Shown: positions 41,660 to 50,857, counted from the first letter of the stretch. The stretch: DNA of 64,000 nucleotides from Planctomycetota bacterium (GCA_016200135.1 JACQFI010000033.1:1-64000), one strand, 5' to 3'. Made by a program: numbers and translations. The notes: generated from the sequence alone by a model not told the origin.

Positions 41660-44600
41660 ATGAACCCACGTGAGACCCAAGGACTGACGGTACGCCTGCG
41701 CGAGCCCGGCTTGCGGCCCTTAGCGTGGCCGCCGAGAGCGCTGCGCCCCGGCTCGGGCAGCCCGGCCGTTGCGCTGGGCGCCGCCTGGGCGCTCACGTTC
41801 CTCGCGGCGTGCGGACTGGGGTACCTCTCGGTCACGTACGGCTGGTACAATTATCCGGTGGGGAAATGCCGCATCGGCGTCTATCCGCCGTGGACGCTCG
41901 GGCTGCTCTGGACGCTCTGGTTCGGCTGGGCCTACGGCGCGGCCATCACCTCCCTGATCTGCCTGATCCTCGCGCTGATGGCGCCCAGCAGCATGTCGCT
42001 CTCCTCCGCACTGCTGCTCTCCTGCGCGGACGCCTTCGGCCTGTATGTCTTCTCGCGCTTCCTCTCCGGCTTCCCGCTGGACACGCGGGTGCGCACGCTC
42101 CGCGACGCGGGGCTCTTTGCCATCGCGGTTTTCCTGGCCGCCATCACCGGCGCGAACGGCAGCTTCGTGGTGGCGTACGAGCGCGGCTGGCTGCAGGCGG
42201 GCAACTTCCAGCCGGTGGTGGTGCTCTGGGAAGGCTGGTGGCTCGGGCACTTCACCGAGTGCCTCATCTTCGCGGGCCCCGTGGCCACCCTGCTGGGGCC
42301 GGCGGTGGAGCGCTGGAAGGCGCGCTCGTTCGACTGCCCGCTGCGCGAGGGCACTTTCCGCAGGCAACTGCTCGCGGCCATGCTGGGCGGACTGATGCTG
42401 ATCGTCTTCTACAGCATCCTGCTGCAGGCCCCCAGCCAGCGGGTGCTGGAGAGCGTCGGCAAGTGGGGCGAGGACGACCTGACGAAGAGCAAGCTGCGGC
42501 AGGCGATCCAGGAGGCCGATCAGCAGCGCGGCATCGTGCTGGCCACGCTCTTGGGCCTCGGCGCCGTAGGCGTCTGGCTGGCGCTGGCCCTGCGCCGCCG
42601 CAATGCCCTGCAGTTGCGCCAGGAATTCCAGCGGCACGGCGACGACCTGCGCAAGAACAGCGCCTGGATCCAGGCCCTCAGCGAGACCTCCGACGACGCG
42701 CTGCATCCTCACGACACGGAGAACTTCGCCCGGCGCCTGAGCGAGCGGCTCGTGCGGGCGCTCGGCGTGCAGACGGTGCGCGTCCTGCTGGCGCGCGAGG
42801 CCGGCCCGGCTTTGCGCATGCGTCTGGCCGCGTACGCGGGCAGCCATGCGGCGCAGGCACCCACGGACCTGCCGCTGGAAGAGAGCCTGCCGGGCCAAGC
42901 ATTCCAGAAGGCGGGGAGTTTCTACGTCGACCGGGAATCGAAGGAGGACCCGGCCGCGCAGGCGCACGCGGGTTACCTGCAGGCCCTGGGCGCGCGCGCG
43001 TACTTCTGTATTCCGCTGCCGGGCGCGCACGGCCCGGCGGGCGTGCTGGAAGCTTACGCGGACCAGCCCTTCACGTTCGACGCGGAGACCCAGCGCCACC
43101 TGCGTTTCATCGCCCGGATTGGCGGGGCGGCGCTCGAGCGCTCCCGCAGCGGCGAACGGGAGCGGCTGAACGGCGCGGAGCTCGCGGCGCTCTCCCGCCT
43201 GGCGCAAGACCTGGCCGAAGAGAACGACGCGGCGCAACTCATGCAGCGCATCGCGACCGCGGCCGTGAAGCAACTGGGGGCGAGCGCAGCCGCCGCGTAC
43301 CTCCTGGCGCACGAACCCGGCGGCGCGGTGCTGGTCGAGACTTCCGTCGCGGGAACCGCGGGGAACAAACCGGCCGCCGCGGGTTTTCGCGTCGCGTTGA
43401 AGCACGCGTGTTTGGTCGCGGAATGCGCGCGCGAAGCCCGCACGCGCTCGGTGGGCTTGGCGCCGGAGGAGCCCGCCGAGACCGAAGTGGTGCCGGGCTG
43501 GAAGGCGGAGGTGGCGCTGGCCGTCCCGTTCTCGTCCAACCCGAATGAGCCGGGCGGCGCGCTGGCCCTGGTCTTCCCGCGCGCGCGCAAGGCCGGCGCC
43601 GAAGAAGCCACGCGGGCGGAAGAGCTGGCGCGGCAGGCCGGCGTCGGCCTGCGCCGGCTGCGCCTGATCGAAGACACGCGGCGGCAGGCGGCGGAGATCG
43701 CCCTCTTCGAGCAGATCGGGCGTTCCTTCGCCGAGCACCTGCGCCTTGAAGACACCCTCAGTAACATGATCCGGAACGTGAGCAAAGTCTTCCCGACCCG
43801 CTGGGCGGCGGTCTTCGAGCTCGACGAAGCGCGGCAGGAGCTCTTTGCGCGCGCGATCACCATCCCGCACCCCGAAGCGCCGGTGATCCGCATTCCGGTG
43901 GGCGCGCGCTCCCTGGTCGCGGCGTGCTTCCGGGAGGGCCGCACCTACGTCTCGGAAGACCTGCGCACCGATCCCCGCTCCAGCCCGGAGCTCACCGAGA
44001 AGTACGGCACCCGCTGCGGCGTGGTGACGCCGCTCGGACCGCCCGGCAAGCCGTTCGGCGTGCTCTTCGCGATGGATCCCGAGGCGCAGACGTTCGACCC
44101 CGACGCGGTGCGGCGCCTGGAACAGATCGCCGTGCTCGCGACGGCCGCGCTGGAACGTTCTTACCTGCACGAGGAAGTCCAGCGGCGGGCGGACGAACTG
44201 GCGCTCCTGCACGAAGTCGGGAAAGCGCTGGTCGAAAACCCGCTGCTCGAAACCTCGCTGCAGCGCATCGCGGACATCGTCCGCAAGCACTTCCACGCGT
44301 CGGGCGCGGGTTTCCTGCTGGCCTCGCCGGACGGCACCGAACTGATCGTCCACGGCATCGCAGGCGGGAACGCGGAGAGCCTGCGCGAAGCGCGCGTCTC
44401 CCTGAGCGAACCGGGCATCATCAATCAGGCCTTTCTCGAACGAAAGACGATCGTGGTAAACGACAAGCTCACCGATCCGCGAATGGGAACCATCTTCAAC
44501 GATCAGATGCCGAACGCACGTTCCGGCATGGTCGTGCCGATACAGACCTCGCAGGCCCCCGTGGGCATCGCGGGAATCTATTTCGACCATCCGCGGCGCT

Positions 44601-46195
44601 TCGATGAACGCGAGGTCGGACGCCTGGAATCCGTGGCCCGGCTCGCCGCGTCCGCCGTGGAACGGCAGAAGCTCGGGCGCGCGCTGCTAGCCTCGGAAGC
44701 GCGCATCAACGAGATCCTCGACAGCACGCCCGCGGTCGTCATCAGCCTCGACCTGACCGGGCGCATCCTCAGTTTCAACGCCACGGCCGAACGCATCACC
44801 GGCTACCGGCGCGACGAGGCCGTCGGCCGCGACTGCCTGGAACTGCTCTATCCCGAACCCTCCGAGCGCAAGCGCGTCGCGGGACTGCTCTCCGAGACCT
44901 ACGCGAGCGACCGCACCGGCCGTAACGACATCACCTCGGTAACCACCCGCGACGGCAAGCAGCGCAAGATCCGCTGGAGCGGCGAGTTCCTGCACGGGCC
45001 CGATGGCAAAAAAGCCGGCATCGTGGGCATGGGCATCGACGTGACAGACCAGGTCCAGTTGGAAGCCCAGTTCCTGCAGGCGCAGAAGATGGAGTCCGTC
45101 GGCGCGCTGGCCGGCGGCATGGCCCACGACTTCAACAACATGCTTGGCGGCATTCTAGGCCAGGCCGCGCTGGCGCACGCCCAACTCCGGCCCGGCGATC
45201 CGCTGCATAAGGTTCTGAAGAAGATCGAATCGGCGGCGCAGCGCGGCGCGGACCTGACCTCCAAGCTGCTCGCCTTCGCCCGGCGCTCCGTGATCCAGCC
45301 GCTGCCCGTGGACCTGGGCCTGCTCACGCGCGAGACCGCCGAACTGCTCGCGGGCTCGCTGCCGCGCGAGATCACCGTCATCTCGCACGTGACGCCCAAC
45401 CTTCCGCCCATCGAAGGCGATCCCACCCAGCTCCAGCAGGTGCTCTTGAACCTCTGCGTGAACGCCCGCGACGCCATGCCCGAGGGGGGCACGCTCAACC
45501 TGCGCGTCAACCAAGGCGACGGCGGCGGCGTGCGCCTGGAGATCGCCGACACCGGCACGGGCATGACCGCAGAGGTCAAAGAGCATCTCTTCGAGCCGTT
45601 CTTCACGACCAAGGAGAAAGGCAAAGGGACCGGATTGGGGTTGGCCGTGGTCTTCGGGATTGTGCGCAGCCACGCCGGACGGATCGACCTCGAAAGCGCG
45701 CCGGGACAGGGCACGCGCTTTATCCTGAACTTCCCCGGCATGAAGGCCAAGGAGCGGACCGCCGGGCCGGAAGGCGCAACGCCCAGTGCCGACGGCCGCC
45801 CGCCGCTCGAACTGTTCACGGGCAACGAAGAGATCCTGCTGATCGACGACGAGGCGATCATGCGCGAGAGCACCCAGAAGCTCCTCGAGAGCCTCGGTTA
45901 TCGGGTGCAGGTCGCGACGGGCGGCGAGAGCGGCCTGGAGCTGCTCGACTCCGGCGAGTCCAAACCCAAAGTCATCGTCCTGGACGTGATGATGCCCGGG
46001 CTCGCGGGCGTGCCGCTCTTCCACGAACTCCGCAAGCGCCTGCCGAAGGCGCCGGTGATCCTGATCTCGGGCTTCAGCCGCGAGCGCGAGGTCCAGTTGA
46101 TGCTCGAAGCGGGCGCGCAGGAACTGATCCAGAAGCCCTTCCGGCTGGAAGAGCTGGCCACCGCCATCCGGCGCGCCCTGCAAGTACCTGTTTAG
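41660..46195 (+). CDS. Hybrid sensor histidine kinase: MASE1-like, four GAF, PAS, HisKA, HATPase, receiver
   Basis: 1511 aa; AAAAGGAT precedes the ATG. The N-terminus has a MASE1-like membrane sensor (about 30-230) plus two more helices at about 235-320. Four GAF-type modules follow at about 355-495, 515-665, 690-840 and 860-1015. A PAS domain covers about 1020-1135 (ILDSTPAVVISLDLTGRILS). The HisKA phosphoacceptor is His1156 in GGMAHDFNNML, and HATPase N and G boxes are present (LNLCVNARDAMPEGG, ADTGTGMTAEV, GTGLGLAVVFGIV). The receiver domain has Asp1442 in VIVLDVMMPG and Lys in IQKPFR. It probably relays membrane, small-molecule and redox cues to an unlinked regulator, since no partner gene adjoins. 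Confidence 0.93.
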   Translation: MNPRETQGLTVRLREPGLRPLAWPPRALRPGSGSPAVALGAAWALTFLAACGLGYLSVTYGWYNYPVGKCRIGVYPPWTLGLLWTLWFGWAYGAAITSLICLILALMAPSSMSLSSALLLSCADAFGLYVFSRFLSGFPLDTRVRTLRDAGLFAIAVFLAAITGANGSFVVAYERGWLQAGNFQPVVVLWEGWWLGHFTECLIFAGPVATLLGPAVERWKARSFDCPLREGTFRRQLLAAMLGGLMLIVFYSILLQAPSQRVLESVGKWGEDDLTKSKLRQAIQEADQQRGIVLATLLGLGAVGVWLALALRRRNALQLRQEFQRHGDDLRKNSAWIQALSETSDDALHPHDTENFARRLSERLVRALGVQTVRVLLAREAGPALRMRLAAYAGSHAAQAPTDLPLEESLPGQAFQKAGSFYVDRESKEDPAAQAHAGYLQALGARAYFCIPLPGAHGPAGVLEAYADQPFTFDAETQRHLRFIARIGGAALERSRSGERERLNGAELAALSRLAQDLAEENDAAQLMQRIATAAVKQLGASAAAAYLLAHEPGGAVLVETSVAGTAGNKPAAAGFRVALKHACLVAECAREARTRSVGLAPEEPAETEVVPGWKAEVALAVPFSSNPNEPGGALALVFPRARKAGAEEATRAEELARQAGVGLRRLRLIEDTRRQAAEIALFEQIGRSFAEHLRLEDTLSNMIRNVSKVFPTRWAAVFELDEARQELFARAITIPHPEAPVIRIPVGARSLVAACFREGRTYVSEDLRTDPRSSPELTEKYGTRCGVVTPLGPPGKPFGVLFAMDPEAQTFDPDAVRRLEQIAVLATAALERSYLHEEVQRRADELALLHEVGKALVENPLLETSLQRIADIVRKHFHASGAGFLLASPDGTELIVHGIAGGNAESLREARVSLSEPGIINQAFLERKTIVVNDKLTDPRMGTIFNDQMPNARSGMVVPIQTSQAPVGIAGIYFDHPRRFDEREVGRLESVARLAASAVERQKLGRALLASEARINEILDSTPAVVISLDLTGRILSFNATAERITGYRRDEAVGRDCLELLYPEPSERKRVAGLLSETYASDRTGRNDITSVTTRDGKQRKIRWSGEFLHGPDGKKAGIVGMGIDVTDQVQLEAQFLQAQKMESVGALAGGMAHDFNNMLGGILGQAALAHAQLRPGDPLHKVLKKIESAAQRGADLTSKLLAFARRSVIQPLPVDLGLLTRETAELLAGSLPREITVISHVTPNLPPIEGDPTQLQQVLLNLCVNARDAMPEGGTLNLRVNQGDGGGVRLEIADTGTGMTAEVKEHLFEPFFTTKEKGKGTGLGLAVVFGIVRSHAGRIDLESAPGQGTRFILNFPGMKAKERTAGPEGATPSADGRPPLELFTGNEEILLIDDEAIMRESTQKLLESLGYRVQVATGGESGLELLDSGESKPKVIVLDVMMPGLAGVPLFHELRKRLPKAPVILISGFSREREVQLMLEAGAQELIQKPFRLEELATAIRRALQVPV

Positions 46196-46280
46196 CAGGG
46201 CCTTACAGATCAGGATTCGGCAAAAAGCAGTCTAAGAAACCGGGCGCTGCGCTCCTCTTATAGGTAGCCGGAGGAGCCTC

Positions 46281-46976
46281 ATGCGATTCCCATTTGCGAT
46301 GCTGGGCGTGTTTATTTGGGCCTCGGCGCTGGCCGCCGAAGAGGCCGCTCCGACCCCGCCCGCGCAGCCCGCTGGAGCTCCAATCGGCGCCACCTTCGCG
46401 CCCGCAAATACCGAAGACACGGGCCTAGTGATTGCGCCCAAGACCGACGCGCCCGCACCCGCCAATCAGCCTGCTCAGGGTCAATCCGGTGCCCAAGTTG
46501 GGGCACAGCCCGGAGCGTGGGGCAGCGGGCCGCAGGCCGCTCCTCCGGCCGACCGCAAGCCCGGCGAGCCGATTATCTCAGGCGAAGGCCAGCTCATCAT
46601 CGGGCCTAAGATCACGGCAGCCGCCGCGCAAGGCGACGGCGCCAAGCCCGTCGTGCTGCCCGCCGCGCCGCAGAAGAACACGCCGCCCGCCAACGCCACG
46701 CAGCCGCAGCCGGCGCCGCAGACCACGGGAGGCAGCCGCCAGATGCCCGTGCTGCGCCTGCCGATCATGTTCCCGTCCACGTCGATCTCGTCGGCGGGCG
46801 GACCCAACATGAACTTCCAGGTGACGGGGGACGCGCAACTCGAGACGCGCGAGATCGTCGCGCCGCTACCCCTCGGCGCGTACGGCCCGTACCTCACGCC
46901 GTACAGCCTGCCGTATGCGTACGGTTCGGCCCGCCCGGCCGCGCCGGACAAAGCTCAAACGCCCGCGAAGAAGTAA
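46281..46976 (+). CDS. Secreted Pro/Ala-rich protein of unknown function
   Basis: 231 aa with a signal peptide (MRFPFAMLGVFIWASALAAE). The rest is Pro, Ala and Gln-rich with low sequence complexity (PTPPAQPAGAPIGATFAP, GQSGAQVGAQPGAWGSGPQA). A short more ordered end contains LRLPIMFPSTSISSAGG and LPLGAYGPYLTPYSLPYAYG. No domain recognised. A strong GGAGGAG precedes the ATG, and the window after the stop is repeat R1. It could be a cell-wall or periplasmic spacer protein. Confidence 0.72.
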   Translation: MRFPFAMLGVFIWASALAAEEAAPTPPAQPAGAPIGATFAPANTEDTGLVIAPKTDAPAPANQPAQGQSGAQVGAQPGAWGSGPQAAPPADRKPGEPIISGEGQLIIGPKITAAAAQGDGAKPVVLPAAPQKNTPPANATQPQPAPQTTGGSRQMPVLRLPIMFPSTSISSAGGPNMNFQVTGDAQLETREIVAPLPLGAYGPYLTPYSLPYAYGSARPAAPDKAQTPAKK

Positions 46977-47052
46977 CAGGGGCGTTCGGTTCTCTCCATT
47001 CGTGGTACCCACTCCAATGGTGGGACCGCGCCATTGGCGGCTCCGCCGCCTT

Positions 47053-47100
47053 CATGGCTCCGCCGTCTCGGCGGAGGTCGCAGCGGCGTCCCGCCGCTGC
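47053..47100 (+). repeat. 48-bp double-palindrome repeat (family R1, copy C)
   Basis: Same unit as copies A and B (GCTCCGCCGTCTCGGCGGAG plus GCAGCGGCGTCCCGCCGCTG). It lies in the 188-nt convergent gap between the secreted protein and the isomerase. A second palindromic arm, ATCGGCGGGACGCCGAT, follows at about 47133-47152, matching similar words beside copy A. Confidence 0.9.
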
Positions 47101-47164
47101 CTGGAAGCTCATAGGCCAGGACGCCGGTAAAACCATCGGCGGGACGCCGATGCCACGAGTATCC

Positions 47165-47935
47165 TCAGGCGCGCTGCTGGTAGAGTTCCCAGATCCTGCG
47201 ATAGCACTTCATCACGAAGACGGGGTCCGCACTGCCGGGGCCTTCGTAGCTCGTCCAGCCTTCATACCCGCTGCCTTTCAAGAGCGTGAAGATCTCCTGC
47301 CACGGGTAGCGCTTGGTGTCCCAGAGTTCCTGGATGTGCACGCAGCCGATCTTGTGCTTGAGCAGTTCGAAGTTGGCGCGGACGCTGCCCTGTGCGTCGG
47401 CTTCGCCGGAGTTGCAGTTCCAGGTGACGTAGGCGTTCGAGTGGTCGGCGTAGTCCACGATCTTGCGCATGCGGTCGGGGCGGCAGGTGTCCTTGCCGTG
47501 CACTTCCATCCAGATCTTCTGGCCGGCATCCTTGCCCGCCGCGGCCACTTCGCGGAAGCTGCGGCCGATCTGTTCCAGCGTCTTCTCCTCGGGGACTTCG
47601 GGCGGCAGCGCATTCGGGCGGATCTTGACGCCCTCGCAGCCGATATCTTTCGCGAGTTCGATGCAGCGTTTGGTGGCCTCGATGTCCGCGCGCAGTTTGA
47701 CCGCGTCGGGCGTGTGGTAGTCGAAGGCTGTGCCGAGGCCGTACGCCGTGACGCCGCCGTCCGTGAACTTCTTGCGGACCTCCGCGCGTTCGGCCTTGGT
47801 GAGGTTCTCCTCGACCTTGTGCGCGTGGGTCGTGCGTAGCTCGACGCCCTGGAATCCGGACTCGCGGCAGTTCTTGATGATCGTGTCCACGTCCCACTGC
47901 GCGGCCATCTGGTAGGTCACAAGGCCCAGCTTCAT
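47165..47935 (-). CDS. Sugar phosphate isomerase/epimerase-like TIM barrel
   Basis: About 256 aa from the ATG at 47935, which has GAGGAGT upstream. Xylose isomerase-like barrel: MKLGLVTYQMAAQWDVDTII, GFQGVELRTTHAHKVEENL, IWMEVHGKDTCRPDRM (metal-ligand Glu and His), AYVTWNCNSGEADAQGSV, VHIQELWDTKRYPW, and EGWTSYEGPGSADP with the final Glu. It probably interconverts or dehydrates a keto-sugar or inositol derivative. The gene lies immediately downstream of the AraC-type regulator, with a candidate AraC site about 90-120 nt before its start, so it is a likely target. Confidence 0.87.
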   Translation of the reverse strand: MKLGLVTYQMAAQWDVDTIIKNCRESGFQGVELRTTHAHKVEENLTKAERAEVRKKFTDGGVTAYGLGTAFDYHTPDAVKLRADIEATKRCIELAKDIGCEGVKIRPNALPPEVPEEKTLEQIGRSFREVAAAGKDAGQKIWMEVHGKDTCRPDRMRKIVDYADHSNAYVTWNCNSGEADAQGSVRANFELLKHKIGCVHIQELWDTKRYPWQEIFTLLKGSGYEGWTSYEGPGSADPVFVMKCYRRIWELYQQRA

Positions 47936-48022
47936 GGCAAGACTCCTCGTTTGAGCGCCAGCGGCACGCCGACGCATGTTCCAACCATAGTGCGGAGGGA
48001 CCCGCCAAAACATGGGCTCGCG

Positions 48023-48053
48023 TGCTGAAGGGATGTGTTTTTCTGCTGAAGGG
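48023..48053 (-). promoter_or_regulatory. Direct repeat at 21-bp spacing; candidate AraC-family site
   Basis: TGCTGAAGGG occurs at 48023-48032 and again at 48044-48053, exactly 21 bp apart (two helical turns). It is 88 nt upstream of the isomerase start and just past the AraC gene. AraC-family proteins typically bind direct repeats at this spacing. That the adjacent regulator uses it is inference. Confidence 0.5.
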
Positions 48054-48079
48054 CGGCCTAGGTAGAGAGAAAGCGGGAG

Positions 48080-48958
48080 CTAGACGCGGTCCACCGTGCG
48101 GCGGTAGTCGGTGGGGGCGAAGCGCGTGTACTTCTTGAACTGCGCGGAGAAGTGGAAGGGATCGGTGAAGCCGCAGGCCGCGGCGATCTCTTTAACGGGC
48201 AGGTTCTCGTGCGAGACCAGCAGCGCGCAGGCGCGATCCATGCGCTTGCGCAGCAGGAGTTTTCCCGGCGGCGTGCCGAGGTAGCGCCGGAACTGGTGGG
48301 CAAACTGGGACTCGGAGAGATGCGCCGAGCGCGCCAGGCGCGGGACGCTCATCTCGGGCAGCGCGAGGCCGCGGTCCATCTCTTCGAGCACGCGCCAGAG
48401 CCAGGAGGGGCCGACGCGCGAGGGATCGAAGTACAGGCGCTTCTTGCGGACTGCGGTTTCCAGCATCCGCGCGAGCAGTTCAAGCAGCAGCGCCTTGGCG
48501 TGCAGCATGGCCCACGGGTCGCCGTCGCGGTGCGCGCTGGTGGCGCGCGCGAGCCGCTTCCACAACTGCTCCGTGGCCTCGGGGTCGTCCACGCTCACTT
48601 TGAACGGCAGGTCTAGCGCCTTGAGCGGGTCCGGGCCGCCCTCCGCGGGCCGGAAGTGGCTGAAGAACAGCGCGATGCCCTTGTTCCGCCCGCGCGCCTC
48701 GCGTTGGACGAACCGCTTACCCGGCGGCAGCAGGATAAACTGTCCCTCCTCCACGCGCACGGTGCGGTCGGCGTAGACATACTCGAGCACGCCGCGCCGG
48801 ACGTAATGGATGTCGTAGTCGGTGAAGACGCGCGCGGCGGTCTCGTGGCCGGGCGCGTGGCGCGAGAGCCCCGCCTGCGAGGTCAGCTCGAGGCGCGTGG
48901 ACGCGAGGCGCTCGCAGAGCCAGCGCGCGGGATAGGGCAGGCGCGCGGGCTCAGTCAC
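48080..48958 (-). CDS. AraC-family transcriptional regulator with cupin sensor
   Basis: About 292 aa. The GTG start at 48958 overlaps the permease stop by 4 nt (GTGA), so translation is coupled. The N-terminal cupin-like part (about 20-110) includes IHYVRRGVLEYVYADRTVRV and FILLPPGKRFVQREA. The C-terminal half has two helix-turn-helix motifs: VPRLARSAHLSESQFAHQFR and PVKEIAAACGFTDPFHFSAQ, then RFAPTDYRR. It shares the operon of a peptide-type ABC transporter and lies just upstream of the isomerase. A likely role is to sense the imported compound and activate these genes. A longer reading that continues upstream in this frame is an artefact of overlap with the permease. Confidence 0.9.
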   Translation of the reverse strand: MTEPARLPYPARWLCERLASTRLELTSQAGLSRHAPGHETAARVFTDYDIHYVRRGVLEYVYADRTVRVEEGQFILLPPGKRFVQREARGRNKGIALFFSHFRPAEGGPDPLKALDLPFKVSVDDPEATEQLWKRLARATSAHRDGDPWAMLHAKALLLELLARMLETAVRKKRLYFDPSRVGPSWLWRVLEEMDRGLALPEMSVPRLARSAHLSESQFAHQFRRYLGTPPGKLLLRKRMDRACALLVSHENLPVKEIAAACGFTDPFHFSAQFKKYTRFAPTDYRRTVDRV

Positions 48959-49893
48959 TTCTGCGCTCGCGGGTCGAGGGCGTCGCGCAGGCCGTCGCCG
49001 AAGAGATTGAACGCGAGCACGGTGATCACGATGGCCAGGCCCGGGAAGACGCCGAGCCACCAGTAGTCCTGATAATGCTGGCGCGCGTTGGCCAGCATCC
49101 CGCCCCAGCTCGGATACGGTTCCTGAACGCCCAGGCCGAGGAACGAGAGCCCGGCTTCGCCCAGGATGTTGCCGCCGATGGAGAGCGTGCCTGCGACCAC
49201 GATCGGCCCTAGGCAGTTGGGCAGGATGTGCCGCCAGAGGATGCGCGCGTCGCCGCCGCCCAGGGCGCGGGCCGCGGTGATGTAATCGAGCGTGCGGACC
49301 GAGAGCACCTGCGAGCGCACCAGCCGGGCGATGCTTGTCCAGCCCACCAGCCCCAGCGCCATGAAGACGACCCAGAGGCTCGGCCGGTCGAAGACAGCGG
49401 TAATCGCGACGGCCAGCAGCACGCTGGGGAACGCGAAGACCGTATCGGTGACGCGCATGAAGACCGCGTCGATCCAGCCGCCGTAGAAACCGCTGAAGAG
49501 CCCGACCGCGATGCCGATGAGCAGGCTGATGAACGTGGCCACGACGCCCACGGTCAGGCTCACGCGCGTGCCGTACACGATGCGCGAGCACGTGTCGCGG
49601 GCGTTGGGGTCGGTGCCCATCAGGAACGAGCGCTCCGCCGCCTGCGCCTCTTCCGGGCGCCGGCAGGAGCCGCTCCAGCCCGGCGGCACGTGCTCGGCGC
49701 CGCGGAACTGGTAGCTGTACTCGTACGGCGCGAGCACCGGCGCAAGCAGCGCAACCAGGGCCAGCAGGCCGATCACGCCAAGCGCGCACAGCGCCGCTCG
49801 GTTGCGCGCGAGCCGCCGCCAGAGCATGCGCCAGGGGCCGGCGGGGGCGTGGGATGCGAGCGCGGACGCTTCGAGTGGCGCGGGGTCAGGCAT
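48955..49893 (-). CDS. Peptide/nickel-type ABC transporter permease (DppC-like)
   Basis: 312 aa, about six membrane helices. The N-terminal helix is LCALGVIGLLALVALLAPVL. The permease core begins at TRVSLTVGVVATFISLLIGI and includes the EAA-type loop (ITAARALGGGDARILWRHIL). The final segment is GGMLANARQHYQDYWWLGVFPGLAIVI, split here around the conserved WWLGVFPG motif, followed by LFGDGLRDALDPR. An unusual Cys-containing extracytoplasmic loop lies near SGSCRRPEEAQAAERSFLMG. Its ATG overlaps the DppB-like stop by 8 nt. It forms the transmembrane pore with DppB; no ATPase gene accompanies it. Confidence 0.92.
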   Translation of the reverse strand: MPDPAPLEASALASHAPAGPWRMLWRRLARNRAALCALGVIGLLALVALLAPVLAPYEYSYQFRGAEHVPPGWSGSCRRPEEAQAAERSFLMGTDPNARDTCSRIVYGTRVSLTVGVVATFISLLIGIAVGLFSGFYGGWIDAVFMRVTDTVFAFPSVLLAVAITAVFDRPSLWVVFMALGLVGWTSIARLVRSQVLSVRTLDYITAARALGGGDARILWRHILPNCLGPIVVAGTLSIGGNILGEAGLSFLGLGVQEPYPSWGGMLANARQHYQDYWWLGVFPGLAIVITVLAFNLFGDGLRDALDPRAQK

Positions 49894-50800
49894 GGCGGAT
49901 CCTCGGGTCGAGCAGCCCGTAGAGGATGTCCACCGCCAGGTTCACGGCGATGAAGACGACGGCGAACAAGAGACAGCCGCCCATGATCACCGGGTGGTCG
50001 CGCTGGCTGATCGCGGTGTAGATCACGCGCCCGAGGCCCGGCATGGAGGTGGCGGTCTCGGTGAGCACCGCGCCGGTGAGCAGGCCGGCGAGGTTCGTGC
50101 CGATGACGGTAACGATCGGGACCAGCGCATTCGGCAGCGCGTGGCCGAGGAGCATCTTCATGCGGCCGATGCCCTTCGCCTGCGCGGTCCGGACGTAGTC
50201 CTGCGTCAGCGTCTCCAGCATGCAACCGCGCGTGAGGCGCGCGATGAGCGCGGTGCTGATCAATCCGAGCGTGACGACGGGGATCACGAGGTACTGCAAC
50301 TCGCCCGGCGCGCTGGCGCTGGGCAGCGGCAGCCAGCCGAGCTTGACCGAGAAGAGCAGGATCAGCAGCATCGCGAGCCAGAAGGCGGGGATCGAGACCC
50401 CGACGCTCGCCGCGGCCGCCGCGGCGTAATCGAACGCCGAGTTCGGCCGGTAGGCGGAGACCATGCCCGCGGTGAGGCCGAGGGCGACGGCGACGATCAT
50501 CGCCCCAAGCGTAAGCCGCGCCGTGACGACGGCGGCTTCCATCACGATCTGCGCGACCGGCCGCTGCTGCTGGTAGCTCAGGCCCAGGTCGAAGCGCAGG
50601 TAGCGCCCGAGTTGCTCGTACCAGGGCCGGTCGAGGCCGAAGCGCTCGCGCACGAGCTGGCGCTCCTGCGCCGAGGCGTGGGGGCTGACCAGGAGATTCG
50701 TGGGATCGCCCGAGAGCCGCAGCAGCACGAAGCAGATCAGGATGATGCCCAGGAGCACCGGAAGCGTCTGGAGCAGTCTACGCAGGACGAACGTCAGCAT
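49886..50800 (-). CDS. Peptide/nickel-type ABC transporter permease (DppB-like)
   Basis: About 304 aa from the ATG at 50800. Family start MLTFVLRRLLQTLPVLLGI; then FGLDRPWYEQLGRYLRFDLG, LGAMIVAVALGLTAGMVSAY, TRGCMLETLTQDYVRTAQAK (EAA loop region), LGRVIYTAISQRDHPVIMGG and VAVDILYGLLDPRIRHA. The upstream in-frame codons lie in repeat R2 and are excluded. It is first of the two permease genes, overlapping the DppC-like gene. A 163-nt repeat-filled gap separates it from the binding-protein gene. Confidence 0.92.
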   Translation of the reverse strand: MLTFVLRRLLQTLPVLLGIILICFVLLRLSGDPTNLLVSPHASAQERQLVRERFGLDRPWYEQLGRYLRFDLGLSYQQQRPVAQIVMEAAVVTARLTLGAMIVAVALGLTAGMVSAYRPNSAFDYAAAAAASVGVSIPAFWLAMLLILLFSVKLGWLPLPSASAPGELQYLVIPVVTLGLISTALIARLTRGCMLETLTQDYVRTAQAKGIGRMKMLLGHALPNALVPIVTVIGTNLAGLLTGAVLTETATSMPGLGRVIYTAISQRDHPVIMGGCLLFAVVFIAVNLAVDILYGLLDPRIRHA

Positions 50801-50857
50801 GGTTTCCGATGCGGCCGGCGGCTCAAACAGGGCCCGGCGGCGACCGGGTCGTTTCCC

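Noticed and set aside
41720-44590. 956-codon minus-strand frame within the hybrid kinase
   Set aside because: Shadow of the kinase gene; no domain is recognisable and the composition is skewed to Arg/Ala/His.
20856-47100. CRISPR interpretation of the R1 repeats
   Set aside because: The copies are tens of kilobases apart, differ in orientation, have no regular spacers and no cas genes nearby.
48080-49789. 569-codon frame that would fuse an extra N-terminus to the AraC protein
   Set aside because: The extra part lies out of frame over the DppC-like gene; a GTG overlapping that gene's stop by 4 nt gives the normal AraC length.
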